This document shows, one piece after another, positions 1 through 10,260 of a stretch of DNA of 64,000 nt. The notes beneath the pieces were generated by a model, which did not search any database, was not told the origin of the DNA, and worked only from the letters and a program-made list of their open reading frames with translations. The stretch is taken from assembly GCA_016748015.1 (NCBI GenBank), contig JAAOMT010000570.1, forward strand, positions 314,043 through 378,042. The letters are read 5' to 3'. Position numbers and translations under genes: made by a program. Source of the DNA: Geosiphon pyriformis. Lineage: Eukaryota; Glomeromycota; Glomeromycetes; Archaeosporales; Geosiphonaceae. Numbering within the stretch: the first letter of the stretch is position 1; the number at the start of each line of letters is the position of its first letter.

Positions 1-79
1 AGAAAGTTGATTTTGCCCAAAGGCTTGCTTAAAGCCTGCTTGGTAACCAATCTTGGACTCTTTGGCATTTAGTTAACAT
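1..79 (-). pseudogene. LINE ORF1 fragment, downstream part, cut by a Ty3-like element
   Basis: Read on the minus strand this short stretch encodes a peptide ending in KPLGKINF, as I recall from the N-terminal region of ORF1 in glomeromycete LINEs (memory of the family, not a search). The matching upstream part of the same ORF1 lies beyond the inserted element at 9924-10160, on the same strand. The fragment runs off the left edge of the window. The join to the right-hand part appears to need one single-base shift. I infer that one LINE was split by the insertion of the 80-9923 element. Confidence 0.6.
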
Positions 80-1081
80 TGTTATCAGAGGTTTTTGGTC
101 TCTTTTTTTGAATGTTGTAAATGTCTGTTGGTTGCAAATTCATGTTTTTTAGAAGTAGTTGAACCTCCAATAACTGAATTTATCTTCAAATTATCTCCTA
201 TAATTTGAACTGCTGGGCTTATAAGTAGAATGGCCAATTCCTTGCCAGTTACTTTATGTAGTTATGTTGTAGTAAATGTCAACTCTTTCCCAGAAATTGC
301 TTATCTGGAAGCTCACTAAAAAAATGTGTAGTTACTTTGCTGTGAAAGTCAACTTTTCTACAGGAATCTTGTCTGTAGACTACCCTAATGATTGTAATAA
401 GAAAATAAAAAAAATGTAAAAGAAATAGAATTCTGTCAAGAGAAACGTTTTCTATTCAGGTCTGGAATCACTAACAGTTTACTGAAATTGGTAGCTAATT
501 AATTTCGAAATGTTAGTTGGGTTTTGGGGATTTTCCAAGTGCAATAATTAAAAAATTTGGTTTTTCAAATTATTTGATATTTATTTCTTTTTGAGTGTAT
601 AGGAACAGTTCTAAGAGATAACTCTAAAGTAAGATATATTTTCTTGAAGAAAAAAGCTCTTCTTTTATACAACTTGTTGTAGTACTAGTCTATAAACTTG
701 CACTTTTTTTCTTTGCTCAAATTTCGGCAAACTAAAGATACATTTTGATGGACTACAAGTTATTTCACTAAACTATTGATTAATTTGGGTGAACTATTCA
801 TAATTTCAGCAAATTTCTATAAATTTCGGCGAATTTCTTATAAATTTTGGCGAATTTCTGTAAATTTCGGTGAACTTTTGAATATTACAAAGTTCAGAGT
901 ATTGTGTAATTTGATCATCCTACTTTTTGTTATACTAATTGGATTATTTAATTGAATTGTGATATGTGATAATTGATTAAATAATAAATGATAATTTGAA
1001 ATAATATTAATATACTAATTAATTATAGGAATTATAAAAATAATTTCATGCTAATTAATAGCTAAAATTTTACTGGTAACA
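80..1081 (-). repeat. 3' LTR of element 1
   Basis: The 1002-bp repeat matches 9035-9923 along its length, including the blocks near 90-480 and 880-1081. It starts TGTTA and ends TAACA on the plus strand, the usual TG...CA form with a 5-bp inverted end. It contains several copies of a unit of about 22 bp near 790-880 that are mostly absent from the other LTR. The purine-rich tract adjoining its inner edge marks it as the 3' copy for a minus-strand element. Confidence 0.93.
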
Positions 1082-1769
1082 TAATCTCCTTCTCAAGACT
1101 GAGCTTCATCAAAGTCCAAGCACTATCTGTGATATTGAGATAGTGATCCAAAATAATTGAAGTAATCTGGTCTGAAAATTGTTGAAATTTCAGTTTTGTG
1201 AGTTTGTCAATATATTGGACTTTTATTGGTTGCAGTATTGGATTTTGTAGAACATTTTCACAAGTATTAAACAAATCATAGAGTCTAGAAGCTGCTCTAA
1301 GTTTGTAGCAAATGTTTGTTGGTCCAGCTGCTGTTTTGAATTTATTGTGGATTTGTTTTTGTATAGTTTCAGAAGTGAGATTTGTTGTTTTAAGTTTCAG
1401 TTTTCGTTTATAAAGTGTTTTTCCAATGTGAAAGTATTTATAGATAGGGATGTGTTCATTGTTCTGTTCATTGAGAAGTAATAGAAGTTTTTGTTGCATT
1501 GTAGCATTTGGTGGAATGTCCATAGGGGCAATTAAAAAATTTTTTTTTAGTGCTTGTTTCAAAAGTTTTGGTAACCTATTTTCAGAGTGGCTTCTTGTTT
1601 TTCTTCTATAGAGGTGATAGTTCTGTGAATGATTTGCTACTGGGGCTGTGATTTTTTTCTGAATATAATTAATTTGACTTTCATTAATCATTATGGATAA
1701 GTCAGAAAGTGTTTTCAAGGCTAACATTAATTTTTGGGATATTTGTTGAATATTTCGGAGAATAATCAT
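1062..1769 (-). CDS. Extra ORF downstream of integrase in element 1 (unknown function)
   Basis: An uninterrupted 235-codon ORF lies between the integrase and the 3' LTR and runs about 20 nt into the LTR. The product is basic, rich in Lys, Gln and Leu, and predicted mostly helical. It has no membrane segment or signal peptide, so an envelope protein is unlikely. The second element has an ORF at the same place (about 29690-30340) with a similar pattern: an N-terminal helical Gln-rich part, a Tyr/Lys-rich centre, and a C-terminal segment with a KxTxxQF-like motif. I do not recognise the family. Conservation of place and pattern in two diverged elements suggests a real retroelement protein. Translation would need its own start or a subgenomic RNA, which I cannot show. 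Confidence 0.6.
   Translation of the reverse strand: MIILRNIQQISQKLMLALKTLSDLSIMINESQINYIQKKITAPVANHSQNYHLYRRKTRSHSENRLPKLLKQALKKNFLIAPMDIPPNATMQQKLLLLLNEQNNEHIPIYKYFHIGKTLYKRKLKLKTTNLTSETIQKQIHNKFKTAAGPTNICYKLRAASRLYDLFNTCENVLQNPILQPIKVQYIDKLTKLKFQQFSDQITSIILDHYLNITDSAWTLMKLSLEKEIMLPVKF
1082..1094 (-). other. Polypurine tract of element 1
   Basis: On the minus strand this reads GAGAAGGAGATTA directly before the 3' LTR. It is the expected place for the purine-rich primer of plus-strand DNA synthesis. Confidence 0.6.
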
Positions 1770-1924
1770 GATAAAATTGACTAATTAGTAAAAAGAGAGA
1801 ATAAAGAAAAATATTTTTTTTTGGGTCTGGAGTTTTATTTGTTTTTGGGTTTTGGGTGTTTTGTAATTATTTATTATTTTTGTCTTTTGTGTGTTATTAA
1901 AGATTATTGTAAAATTATGTTGAA

Positions 1925-3150
1925 TTAAGTGTTTAAGTTTGGTTGTTGTTCTATTATAATTATTGGTTTTAAATTTCGGGGAATATCTTCAAGATTAATT
2001 AAAGGGGAATGTGTACCAATTTGTGGAATTAATGGTTCAGGATTGTTTCTGAAATAATAATGTTTTAATCTATCTCCATATGCAACTTTTGCTAGTACTT
2101 TGTCATCAAGTCTTAACTTGTATGATCCATTGCCTAGAATTTCGTGAATATAAAATGGTCCATCCCATTTGTTTTCAAATTTCTCATTCCATTGTTTTTT
2201 AGCCTTAGTTCTGTGTAAGAAAACTTTATTTCCTATTTTAAATTCGTTGGTTATGGATGGTAATTTGTTGTCATGTCTTTCTTTTTGTTGAGCTTGGGAA
2301 TGTTCAATATAAGTTGCTGCTATCCTTCTTTTTCCTTCCAGTGTACTAAGAAGAGTGTAGGCCCTTCTTTGGAGTGTTTCTTGCAAGTTTTCTTCATTAA
2401 TTGGTTGCACAGGATATGTTTCTACTGTGAAATTAATTGGTAATGTTGCTGTCCTTCCATAAGTAAGGTCAAATAGTGTGTGTTTTGTAGTATTCTGTTT
2501 TAGTGTTCTGTATGCTAGTAACACTGATGGAATAAAGATATCCCATTCCTGCTCAAAATTTGTTGAGACTTTGGCCAACAATTTACACAATGTTCTGTTG
2601 AAACATTCTACAAGTCCATTTATTTAAAGGTGATAAGACAATGATAGAGATCTTTTGACATTGAATCGTTTACAAATTTTTTGTATCAAGTTGTTCACAA
2701 AATGTGTTTCTTGATCAGATAAGAGTTCAATTGGGCATCTATGTCTACAAATAATGTCTTCATAAATGAAATTTACTACTGATTTTGCATCTATTCTTTG
2801 GATGGCTCTAGCTTCAGGCCATTTGGTAAGATAATTTATTACTACTGCAATATAGCAATTTTTTTGGGTTGTGATAGGTAATTGTCTGACCAAATCAATT
2901 TCAACTCTGTCAAAAGGTTGTCCAACTTTGATTGGATTTAAAGATTTTGTGGGGTGAGTTCTTTCTCTTCTTTGACAACTATCATAAGATTCTATATATT
3001 GTCGAATGTCTTTTTACATGTAAGGCCAAAAATAATGTTCAAGAGTTCTTTGAATTGTTCCATCTCTTCCCAAGTGTGTTGAAGAAGGATCTGTGTGCAT
3101 GTTGTATAGAATTGTTTCTTTTTTATTTTCTTGTATTAATCTGAGTGGTT
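1925..3150 (-). pseudogene. Integrase of element 1
   Basis: This is the retroviral-type integrase (DDE family) that joins element cDNA to the host genome. The core Asp is visible in a VEIDLV motif near 2900, the second Asp in LLSDQ near 2730, and the Glu in NGLVE near 2610, so all three catalytic residues survive. The C-terminal part (to 1925) has the GPF/Y-like WDGPFYI motif typical of Ty3/gypsy integrases. Stop codons interrupt the frame near 2630 and in the N-terminal zinc-binding region, where the expected HHCC pattern is poorly preserved. The longest open piece covers the last 221 codons (1925-2590). Confidence 0.85.
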
Positions 3151-3419
3151 GGTTTGGGTTTTTACAATTTTTGTAATAGATTTTGTTATGGTGTATAAAA
3201 TATTGTTTGAATTGGTGTTGTAATCAATGTTTTTCACTTGGAAACCAATTTTCTGGCATGGTGAGAGTCTCCAAATAGTTTTTGATGTTGTTGTAGTTTT
3301 CTGGATCCATTGTTGTTGATTTTGTTGTTTGTTCTGCTGTTAAGTTTGTTGGTGTTTTGTTGGTGTTAATGTTGGTATTAATATTGTCTCATTCTTGAGA
3401 GGCTATCAACATTGGTGTG

Positions 3420-4741
3420 TAGTTTTCCTAGTTTGTAATGTACAATGTATCTGTAGTCTGCTAGGAAGTCATTCTATTGAGACTGTTTGGCACTTTGTTC
3501 AGTTTTCTTTTTATTAAGCCATTTGAGGCCAATATTGTCAGTTATTATGTCAAATTCTTTTCCATTCTTCAGGTATTGTTAAAAGTATTTGAGAGCCCAG
3601 ATGACTGCAGCAGCTTCCAATTCAGTTGAGCCATATTTGAGTTCTGTTGGCTTGAGTGTTTTGCTGGCATAGGTGATAATTTGTTCCTGGCCATTTTCAT
3701 TCAATTGTGATAAGATGGCACCAAATGTTATGTGTGAAGCATCAGTGGCTAATTGGAATCGTTTGTTGAAGTCTGGGTAAGCAAGAACTGGGCTGTTGTC
3801 AACTTTGTTTTGAGGGTTTCAAATGCTTTTTGTTGTTCTTCAGTCCATTTGTATGGCACATTTTTATTGGTGAAATAATTGAGTGGTTTGGCAATTTCTG
3901 AGAATCCTTTGATGAATTTTTGATAATAGGAGGCTAATCCTACAAATCCTCGTAGCTCTGTGGTATTTTTGGGGGTTTGAAAGTTTTTGACAGCACTGAT
4001 TGTTTCAGGATTTGGTTTGACTCCATTTTTGCTAACAATATATCCAAGAAAGATTAATCTTGTTTTTCCAAAGTGACATTTCTCAATATTCAACTTCAAT
4101 CCTGCTTTCCATAATTGTTAAAAAACTTCTTGCAGGTGAATAAAATGGGCTTCAAAGTTTGGTGAGTACACATCAGTGTCATCAAGGTAAACAACTACTA
4201 ATTGCTATAAGAATTCTTTATATACAACATTCATGAGTGGAATGTTGCTGGTATATTGCAGAGTCCAAAAAGCATAACATTGAACTCATAGTTTCCTCCT
4301 TGGGTGGTGAATGCTGTTTTGGGTCGGTCTTTTGGGTCTATTTCAATTTGCCAGTATCCACTTTTCAAGTCTAAAGTTGAGAAGAACTTGGCTTTTTCTA
4401 GAGCATCTAGCATGTCATTAATTCTTGGAAGAGGGTAGGCATCTCCAATTGTCATATTGTTCAATTGGCAATAGTCAACACAAAATCTGATTTTTCCATT
4501 TTTTTTTGACAAAGACTATTGGTGAGGCCCAAGAACTTCTTGATGGTTGAATCAATTCGTTATTGAGCATTCTCTGGACTTCTCTGATGAATTGGTGGCT
4601 GGCAGATGGCATTCGATAAGCTTGTTGACATTTTGGTAGAACATCTCCTATATGGATCTGATGTTGAACAATATCCGTTTTTTCTAGGTCATTGTTGTCT
4701 TTTGCAAATATATCTGCAAATTCAGTTATCAATTGTTTCAA
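3420..4741 (-). pseudogene. Reverse transcriptase and RNase H of element 1
   Basis: This part copies element RNA into DNA and degrades the RNA template. Visible RT blocks are KIRFCVDY, LDLKSGYWQI, AFTTQGG and the catalytic YLDD near 4180, then LGYIVSKNG. RNase H follows with its first catalytic Asp in TDAS, then an ELEA Glu and a TDN Asp, all preserved. The frame is broken by stops near 4100-4230 and by a shift near 3780-3800 at the start of RNase H. A chromodomain was looked for but not seen. The active-site residues are intact, so the damage is in the reading frame rather than the catalytic centre. Confidence 0.88.
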
Positions 4742-4984
4742 TTGTCTTTATTGTTGAGGTTCTAAGAAATCCATGTTGATTTGAGAGAGTTTTTCTTCCA
4801 AAAAGTGGTAGTTTTCAGTAGTGAGAATTATATTTGGATTTGGAAGTAGAGTGTATCTTACAATTTCGATGAAATTAGAGACAAATTGAGGGTTTTTATC
4901 TTGAAAAATATTGCTGTGTATGATTTCAATCTTTAGTTTGTTTAATAAGACAATAGAATAATTATTGGGGTTGTAGAATGTTAC

Positions 4985-5834
4985 TCAAAATTTTTTCATT
5001 TTTTTGAGAATATAAACGTTTGGAATTGAGATTTCATGCTTCAAACAGATTTGTTCATTGGATTCAAAGATTTGTTGTGTAGTGGTGAGTTTTGAGCAAG
5101 TGTAAATTTTGTGATGTTCTCCAAAAGGTGAAATGGTAATTGGCTGGAGAAGTTGAAGAATCTGGTGAAATTTATTTTGTGTATTAAGAGCTATGTTTAC
5201 TGGAACTGTAAATTGTCCAGTTGAACCAAAACCTTGAGTTCCTCTTTCACTTTTTCCCAATTGTTCTCTGTTGTTTACTGATTGTAAACTCAAAATGTTG
5301 ATTAAGGATAAGTAAATTGCTTGAGCAATTTTTTTAGCATGTTCAATCTTGAATGGTTTGTCTGTTTTATTCTGCAACATAATGGTAATGTCTCCAGTAT
5401 ATCCTGCATCTATAACTCCTCCTCTAATATTAATTTTTTTGCTTGCCAATGATGATCTGGAGGCAATTTGAACCATTGCTTCAGGTGGAATTTTAAGAGC
5501 AATTTTGAGATTGATTTTTGTCAAAGACTTTGGTTAGAGAACCAAAGTATCTTTTCTTGGGTATCTTGGGTCATATCCGGCATCAATTTTGTGTGCTTTT
5601 TCTGGTCTGATTCCTTGGCCATGGTTGTCAAAATATTTAAGTTGTAGAGATGGTTGCTTTTCAAAGAGATAGATGGAAGTAATTGGTAGTTCTTTTACTA
5701 GTTCAGATACTCCAAATTCGATTTCATTTTCATCATTCTCCTTTGGCAGGGGAATGCTAAGAGCATAGCATTCTAAACACCATTGGTTATTACAAGGCAT
5801 GATGTATTCTTTACACAATTGAATGTTCATTTGC
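4985..5834 (-). pseudogene. dUTPase domain of element 1
   Basis: This is a trimeric-type dUTP pyrophosphatase domain, which hydrolyses dUTP to dUMP and so limits uracil incorporation into cDNA. All five family motifs can be read in order on the minus strand: DAGYD (motif 1, about 5565), SRSSLA (motif 2, about 5445), GGVIDAGYTG (motif 3, about 5400-5430), KKIAQAI (motif 4, about 5320) and RGTQGFGSTG (motif 5, about 5220-5250). One stop codon near 5531 separates motif 1 from the rest. A small CxxC pair (WCLEC, about 5785) precedes it. The domain lies between the protease-linked Cys-rich module and the reverse transcriptase, unlike its usual retroviral positions. Confidence 0.9.
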
Positions 5835-5839
5835 TCTAA

Positions 5840-6400
5840 TCATTGAATTTGAGCTTCTTTGATCAGATATGTGTGACTTGCAATTTGGTGATATGTTTCT
5901 GCTTTATCTTCATAATCAAATCCAGCTAATTCCATGGTATACTCAATGTATTCAGCTTCTTTCATTTGGCAGACATCTTCTTGGGTGGCTCCATTGATCA
6001 ATGCCATTGCTAGGTCAAAAATCATTTCAGCATCATGAGGGTAGTGGTAAAGTTTATTGAGAGCACTGTTGTATGCTGCATCAAATGGTGTTCCTCTTCT
6101 GACTTTTTCCGAAATTGATAAAGCATATTGACAGGTTTGATTACATACTCCTCCTCTCATTGCAACATCAATCCAGTTGCATTCTTCTGGTAACATATCT
6201 CCACATGTAAGACAAGGTGTGTTGTCCCATTTTCCACTTTTTTTTGGAGATCCAAATCGTTCTCTATGGCATGCTTTGCAAAAGTAACAGGTATGAGTTT
6301 CATATTCTTTTTCTGGAAAAATACATGCTTCCATTGATGAAAGTTTCTTGTTGTAATTTTTGCATTTGAGTGGAATATAGGGTAGTTGTTTCTGTGGTTC
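5840..6400 (-). pseudogene. Cysteine-rich module between protease and dUTPase, element 1
   Basis: A run of paired cysteines follows the protease: CYFCKACH, then CLTC within WDNTPCLTCG, then further Cys residues around a GGVC and TCQ segment. The spacing suggests two or more zinc-binding knuckles. The same module is found at the same position in element 2 (about 25096-25460), where the WDNTPC core is identical. I do not recognise the domain family. A role in nucleic-acid binding or polyprotein assembly is only a guess. The open stretch is 164 codons here, and a stop separates it from the dUTPase. Confidence 0.65.
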
Positions 6401-6424
6401 TGGTGTAGAATATCTAACTTTTTT

Positions 6425-7110
6425 TTATCCTCTTGATTTTTCAAAAATCTCCTGTTCTGTTTCTTCAGCCCAATTAGATGTTGATCCAAGAACCATGTAG
6501 GTTTTAGTAAGTGGCATTTCTTTCTTCTCTTCAAATTCAAATACTAGGGCTTTTTCTGATTGTTTGTTAAAAGTACCACAAGTAGCAGATACTATGGTAT
6601 ATTGTCCTTGGTATGAGATTTTAAGTTTTTGAGTTTCCCAGTTCAGGTTTGCATTGGCCTTGAGAAGCCAATCATTTCCGACCAGAGCTTGGTATTGGGG
6701 TGCATCCATAACAAAAACTTTAACTGGAATGGTGATTCTATTAATTGTAAAGAAGAAATCATCAATTTCTCCTACTGGAGTCTTCTTCATACCATCAGCT
6801 GTGACAATAACTGTTTGAGCTGGTCTGTCTACATTTTATTTAAGTTGTTGCATCAGCTGGTAAGTGATGATACTTCCAGCCAATCCACTATCTAAGATTA
6901 AGTGAATGGGTTTTCCTTCCACTGTAGCTTCTGTGTATATAGCAGTAATTGTTTTTTATTTATTGACTGCTGCATTACTAAGCAGAAATGGTGATTCATT
7001 TGCTTCAAATTTAAATAGAAATATATCTGACAGATTGGCATTTTGGGCAATTTGAGTTGGTGGAATGGTGTTGTTGGAAGGGTTTGATCTGGGTGCTGCA
7101 ACTTTACCTT
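6425..7110 (-). pseudogene. Aspartic protease of element 1
   Basis: This is a retropepsin-like protease that would cut the Gag-Pol polyprotein. The catalytic signature reads LDSG at about 6884-6895 on the minus strand. It is followed by a beta-rich fold with VGNDWL near 6670, which resembles the second-half motif of Ty3-type proteases. A TAA stop interrupts the frame shortly after the active site (near 6838), and another lies upstream near 6957. The right-edge fragment and element 2 carry clear homologues. Confidence 0.85.
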
Positions 7111-8986
7111 TAAAAAGTGCAGGTTGTTAAAAATCCGATTCCTTTGGTATTATAAGATAATTGGGTTGAGTGTGATAGTGATTGGGTCTTTGCTGACCAG
7201 AATTTCAGTGAACCAACTGGTTATTTGAATTAATTTTGTTGTTATTCTGAAATTGATTTTGGGGTGTAAATTGGTTATGTTGAACCAATCTTCTTGTTGG
7301 TACTTGATATTGTTGAGTGGGTGGTGTCTAATATTGCTGAATTGGTAAAGATTGCTGATATTGTTGTTGAATTGGTTGTGGAGCTGGTTGATAATAGCTG
7401 TTTTGAATTTGTGGTCTCAGTGAATAATAAGTTGGTAGTGGGAGTTGGTAATAAGATTGTTGTGGTGAAGAATAATGTTGATTACTCCTGTTTTGTTGGT
7501 CTCTTTGTAGTTTTTTGCAATCTCGTTTCCAGTGTCCTGAAATTCCACAATAGTAACAATTTTAAGATTGGTTGTTGGATGGTGGTCCAAAGTTGTTTTG
7601 GTTGCATTGCTGTGGTGGTTGATAGTTTTGTGGTTGTTGCTGCTGTTGTTGCTGGTTTGTAAAATAGCTTTCAACCTTCTTTGTGAGTTGGTCTATCTTT
7701 TTTTCAGCTGCTGAGCTGGTTTTTCCAATAGCCAAGTTAACAAGTTTGGTGTGGTTCACTTCTTCTATTGCCATTTTATAGCTCTTTGTATGTCTAATAG
7801 CAGTTGCTAAGTCTGCTGGAGCATGTAGACAGACTTTCTTAATTAGTTTGTCTTTTAACCCTGTTATAAACTGATTCAAAATTTGAGCATCAGAATAGTA
7901 GTCATTGGTTTCTAATTGTCAGATTTGTCTGAGAAGTTTGTTAAATCTTCCAAGATAGGTTATAACAGTTTCAGATGTTTCTTGTTTAATATTGCAAAAG
8001 CAGTTTCTAAGAGTGATAAAGGTATTGTTGTCAGTGAATTGTTGTAGAAAAGCATCTTTGAATGCTTGCCAGTTTTCAAATGGTTTTTCTAAATTTTCAA
8101 ATCATTTTTCTGCTGTTTCTTGGAGAAAGTAGGGAATTGCTTTAAGCATTCTTGCTGCAATCCAACCATTTGCATCTCCTGCTTTTTGAACTTTGTTAAG
8201 CCATTCTTAAGGACTGGTATCATTGTCTTTCTCAGTGAATTCTGGAATTTTTGCAATGTAAGCAGTTGCTATTTCTTCTTTGTTTTTTGTGATTTCTTCT
8301 GATTCTGATTCAGTTTCTTCACTTTTCAAGCTTTCTGAATGATTACTTTCGTTTTCCTGTAAGTAATCAATAATATTGGCACTTGTTGATATTGGTTCTT
8401 GTTGTTGAGTAGGATTTCTAGGTGACTGAAAATCTTCTGGTCTGGAGAAATGGTTAAGTGATGAACTTAGTGTTTGTGGTTAAACAAGTAAAATTGGAAA
8501 TGGTGTAATAGAAAGTGGTAATTTAACACTGGTTCCTTGTTCAGGTGTTTGCAAGTGTTTGGCAGTTGTCTTTGGTAGTATTGAAATGTTTGGAGTGGTT
8601 CTTGAGTATTGTTTTACTTTTTGTTTGCCTTTGTTGCTTGTCTCTGTTTCTGATTCAAAGTTAAAAGAATATTTAGACTGTACTGGGTATTTTTCTTCAC
8701 AGTACTCAATAATATTAAAATTAAGTTCTTGGAAGTAGGTAGCAAGTGTTTCACTGTTCAGGTCTTCTGTTCCCAATTGTGAATAATGCACTAAATTATT
8801 GTAAAGGTTGCTTCTAACTTCTGAAACATTGTAGTTTCCAAAAAAATAATTGTTAATGCAGTTTTCAATGTATTGGTATACTGATTTTTTGATAACTTCA
8901 ATTCCGTTTGGGATGTTGAATCTTTGCTTGCAATGGGTGTAAATTGACTGGTAATACTCTAGAGTTGTTGCATCTGGTGTGGTCAC
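7110..8986 (-). pseudogene. Gag of element 1 with CCHC zinc knuckle
   Basis: This is the structural capsid and nucleocapsid polyprotein. The likely start is the Met at 8986, about 50 nt after the primer-binding site; the first 168 codons are open. A gag domain of the retrotransposon type follows (about 8240-7700) with FxxF/W-rich helices. A Gln-rich linker leads to a CCHC knuckle at 7517-7558 (C-x2-C-x4-H-x4-C), then a long Gln/Tyr/Pro-rich tail. Several single stop codons (for example near 8479, 8210, 7563 and 7330) interrupt what is otherwise one frame leading to the protease. Confidence 0.82.
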
Positions 8987-9019
8987 TACTTTGAAGTTGT
9001 TTTTGCTGTGTTGTTTCTA

Positions 9020-9032
9020 TGGAAGAGTACCA
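9020..9032 (-). other. Primer-binding site of element 1
   Basis: On the minus strand the sequence reads TGGTACTCTTCCA two bases inside the 5' LTR. It starts with the TGG that pairs with the CCA end of a tRNA. The tRNA species was not identified. Element 2 has the same 2-nt spacing but a different sequence. Confidence 0.65.
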
Positions 9033-9034
9033 AA

Positions 9035-9923
9035 TGTTACCAGAGGTTTTTGGTCTCTTTGCTTGAATATTGTAAATGTCTGTTGGTTGCAAATTCACGT
9101 TTTTTAGAAGTAGTTGAACCTCCAATAACTGAATTTATCTTCAAATTATCTTCTATAATTTGAACTGCTAGACTTATAAGTGGAATGGCCAATTCCTTGC
9201 CAGTTACTTTATGTAGTTATATTGTAGTAAACGTCAACTCTTTCCCAGAAATTGCTCATCTGGAAGCTCACTAAAAAAATGTGTAGTTACTTTGCTGTGA
9301 AAGTCAACTCTTTTACAGGAATCTTGTCTGTAGGCTACCCTAATAATTGTAATAAGAAAATACAAGAAAATAAAAAAAATGTAAAAGAAATAGAATTCTG
9401 TCAAGGAAAACGTTTTCTATTCAGGCCTGGAGTCACTAACAGTTTACTGAAATTAGTAGCTAATTAATTTCGAAATGTTAGTTGAGTTTTGGGGATTTTC
9501 CAAGTACAATAATTAAAGAATTTGGTTTTTCGAATTATTTAATATTTATTTCTTTTTGTGTGTATAGGAACGGTTCTAAGAGATAAATCTAAAGTAAGAT
9601 ATATTTTCTTGAAAAGAAAAGCTCTTCTTTTATACAACTTGTTGTAGTACTAGTTTATAAACTTGCACTTTTTCTCTTTGCTTAAATTTTGGCGAATTTC
9701 TGTAAATTTTGGTGAACTTTTGAATGTTACAAAGTTCAGAGTATTGTGTAATTTGATCATCCTACTTTTTGTTATACTAATTGGATTATTTAATTGAATT
9801 GTGATATGTGATAATTAATTAAATAATAAATAATAATTTGAAATGATATTAATATACTAATTAATTATAGGAATTATAAGGGTAATTTCATGCTAATTAA
9901 TAGCTAAAATTTTACTGGTAACA
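9035..9923 (-). repeat. 5' LTR of element 1
   Basis: An 889-bp copy of the repeat at 80-1081 with the same TGTTA and TAACA ends. Most differences between the two copies that I compared are transitions. It lacks most of the short tandem units seen in the other LTR. Confidence 0.93.
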
Positions 9924-10260
9924 ATATTCTTCTCTTCAAGAGCATCTCCTTTTCCATAATCCACACTAGTTTCCTCAATCAAGAATTTCTCCTCCATATC
10001 TACACTGTTAGATTTGGTGGTATCACCAGCTTCAGACCCCCAAGAACTGCTAACTGGTTTACCAGATAAAACCATATCATAAATAATACTGTCTTTCAAA
10101 ACATCTTCTTTTCTTTTCTTTCTAGAGGCAACATCTTTGCTAACAGTATCCATACCAAAGCCCTTGACAAACTTTCATCACAGCCACACTGGGACCAACA
10201 ATGGTCTCATAGTCGAGCAGAAAAGATTTTGACTTATCATACTGAATTGTAAAAAACTTT
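9924..10260 (-). pseudogene. LINE ORF1 N-terminal fragment, right of element 1
   Basis: The minus-strand frame starts at a Met at 10153 and reads about 75 codons up to the LTR. It has an acidic Ser/Asp/Glu-rich N-terminus with the segment SSWGSEAGDTT, which I recall from LINE ORF1 proteins of Rhizophagus-type fungi. The ORF is cut at the LTR border and resumes at 1-79. Sequence from 10160 to 10260 would be the LINE 5' leader. Apart from the insertion the frame shows no stop. Confidence 0.65.

Larger units (their letters stand above)
80..9923 (-). mobile_element. Ty3/gypsy-like LTR retrotransposon (element 1) with dUTPase
   Basis: This is a complete but defective element. It has two long terminal repeats (80-1081 and 9035-9923), each starting TGTTA and ending TAACA, with an internal region on the minus strand. 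Order from right to left: primer-binding site, gag with a CCHC knuckle, protease with DSG, a cysteine-rich module, dUTPase, reverse transcriptase with YLDD, RNase H, integrase, and an extra ORF. The order reverse transcriptase, RNase H, integrase is that of Ty3/gypsy. The polyprotein frame is broken mainly by single stop codons and by at least one frameshift near 3780-3800. The element lies in a LINE ORF1. The 5' LTR is 113 bp shorter than the 3' LTR because a tandem repeat differs in copy number. Confidence 0.92.

Noticed and set aside
1062-1769. Envelope gene in the extra ORF of element 1
   Set aside because: No signal peptide, membrane segment or Cys/glycosylation pattern.
7294-7662. 122-codon Val-rich plus-strand ORF
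   Set aside because: Antisense of the Gln/Asn-rich gag tail of element 1; the Val codons are the reverse complement of Gln/Asn-rich coding.
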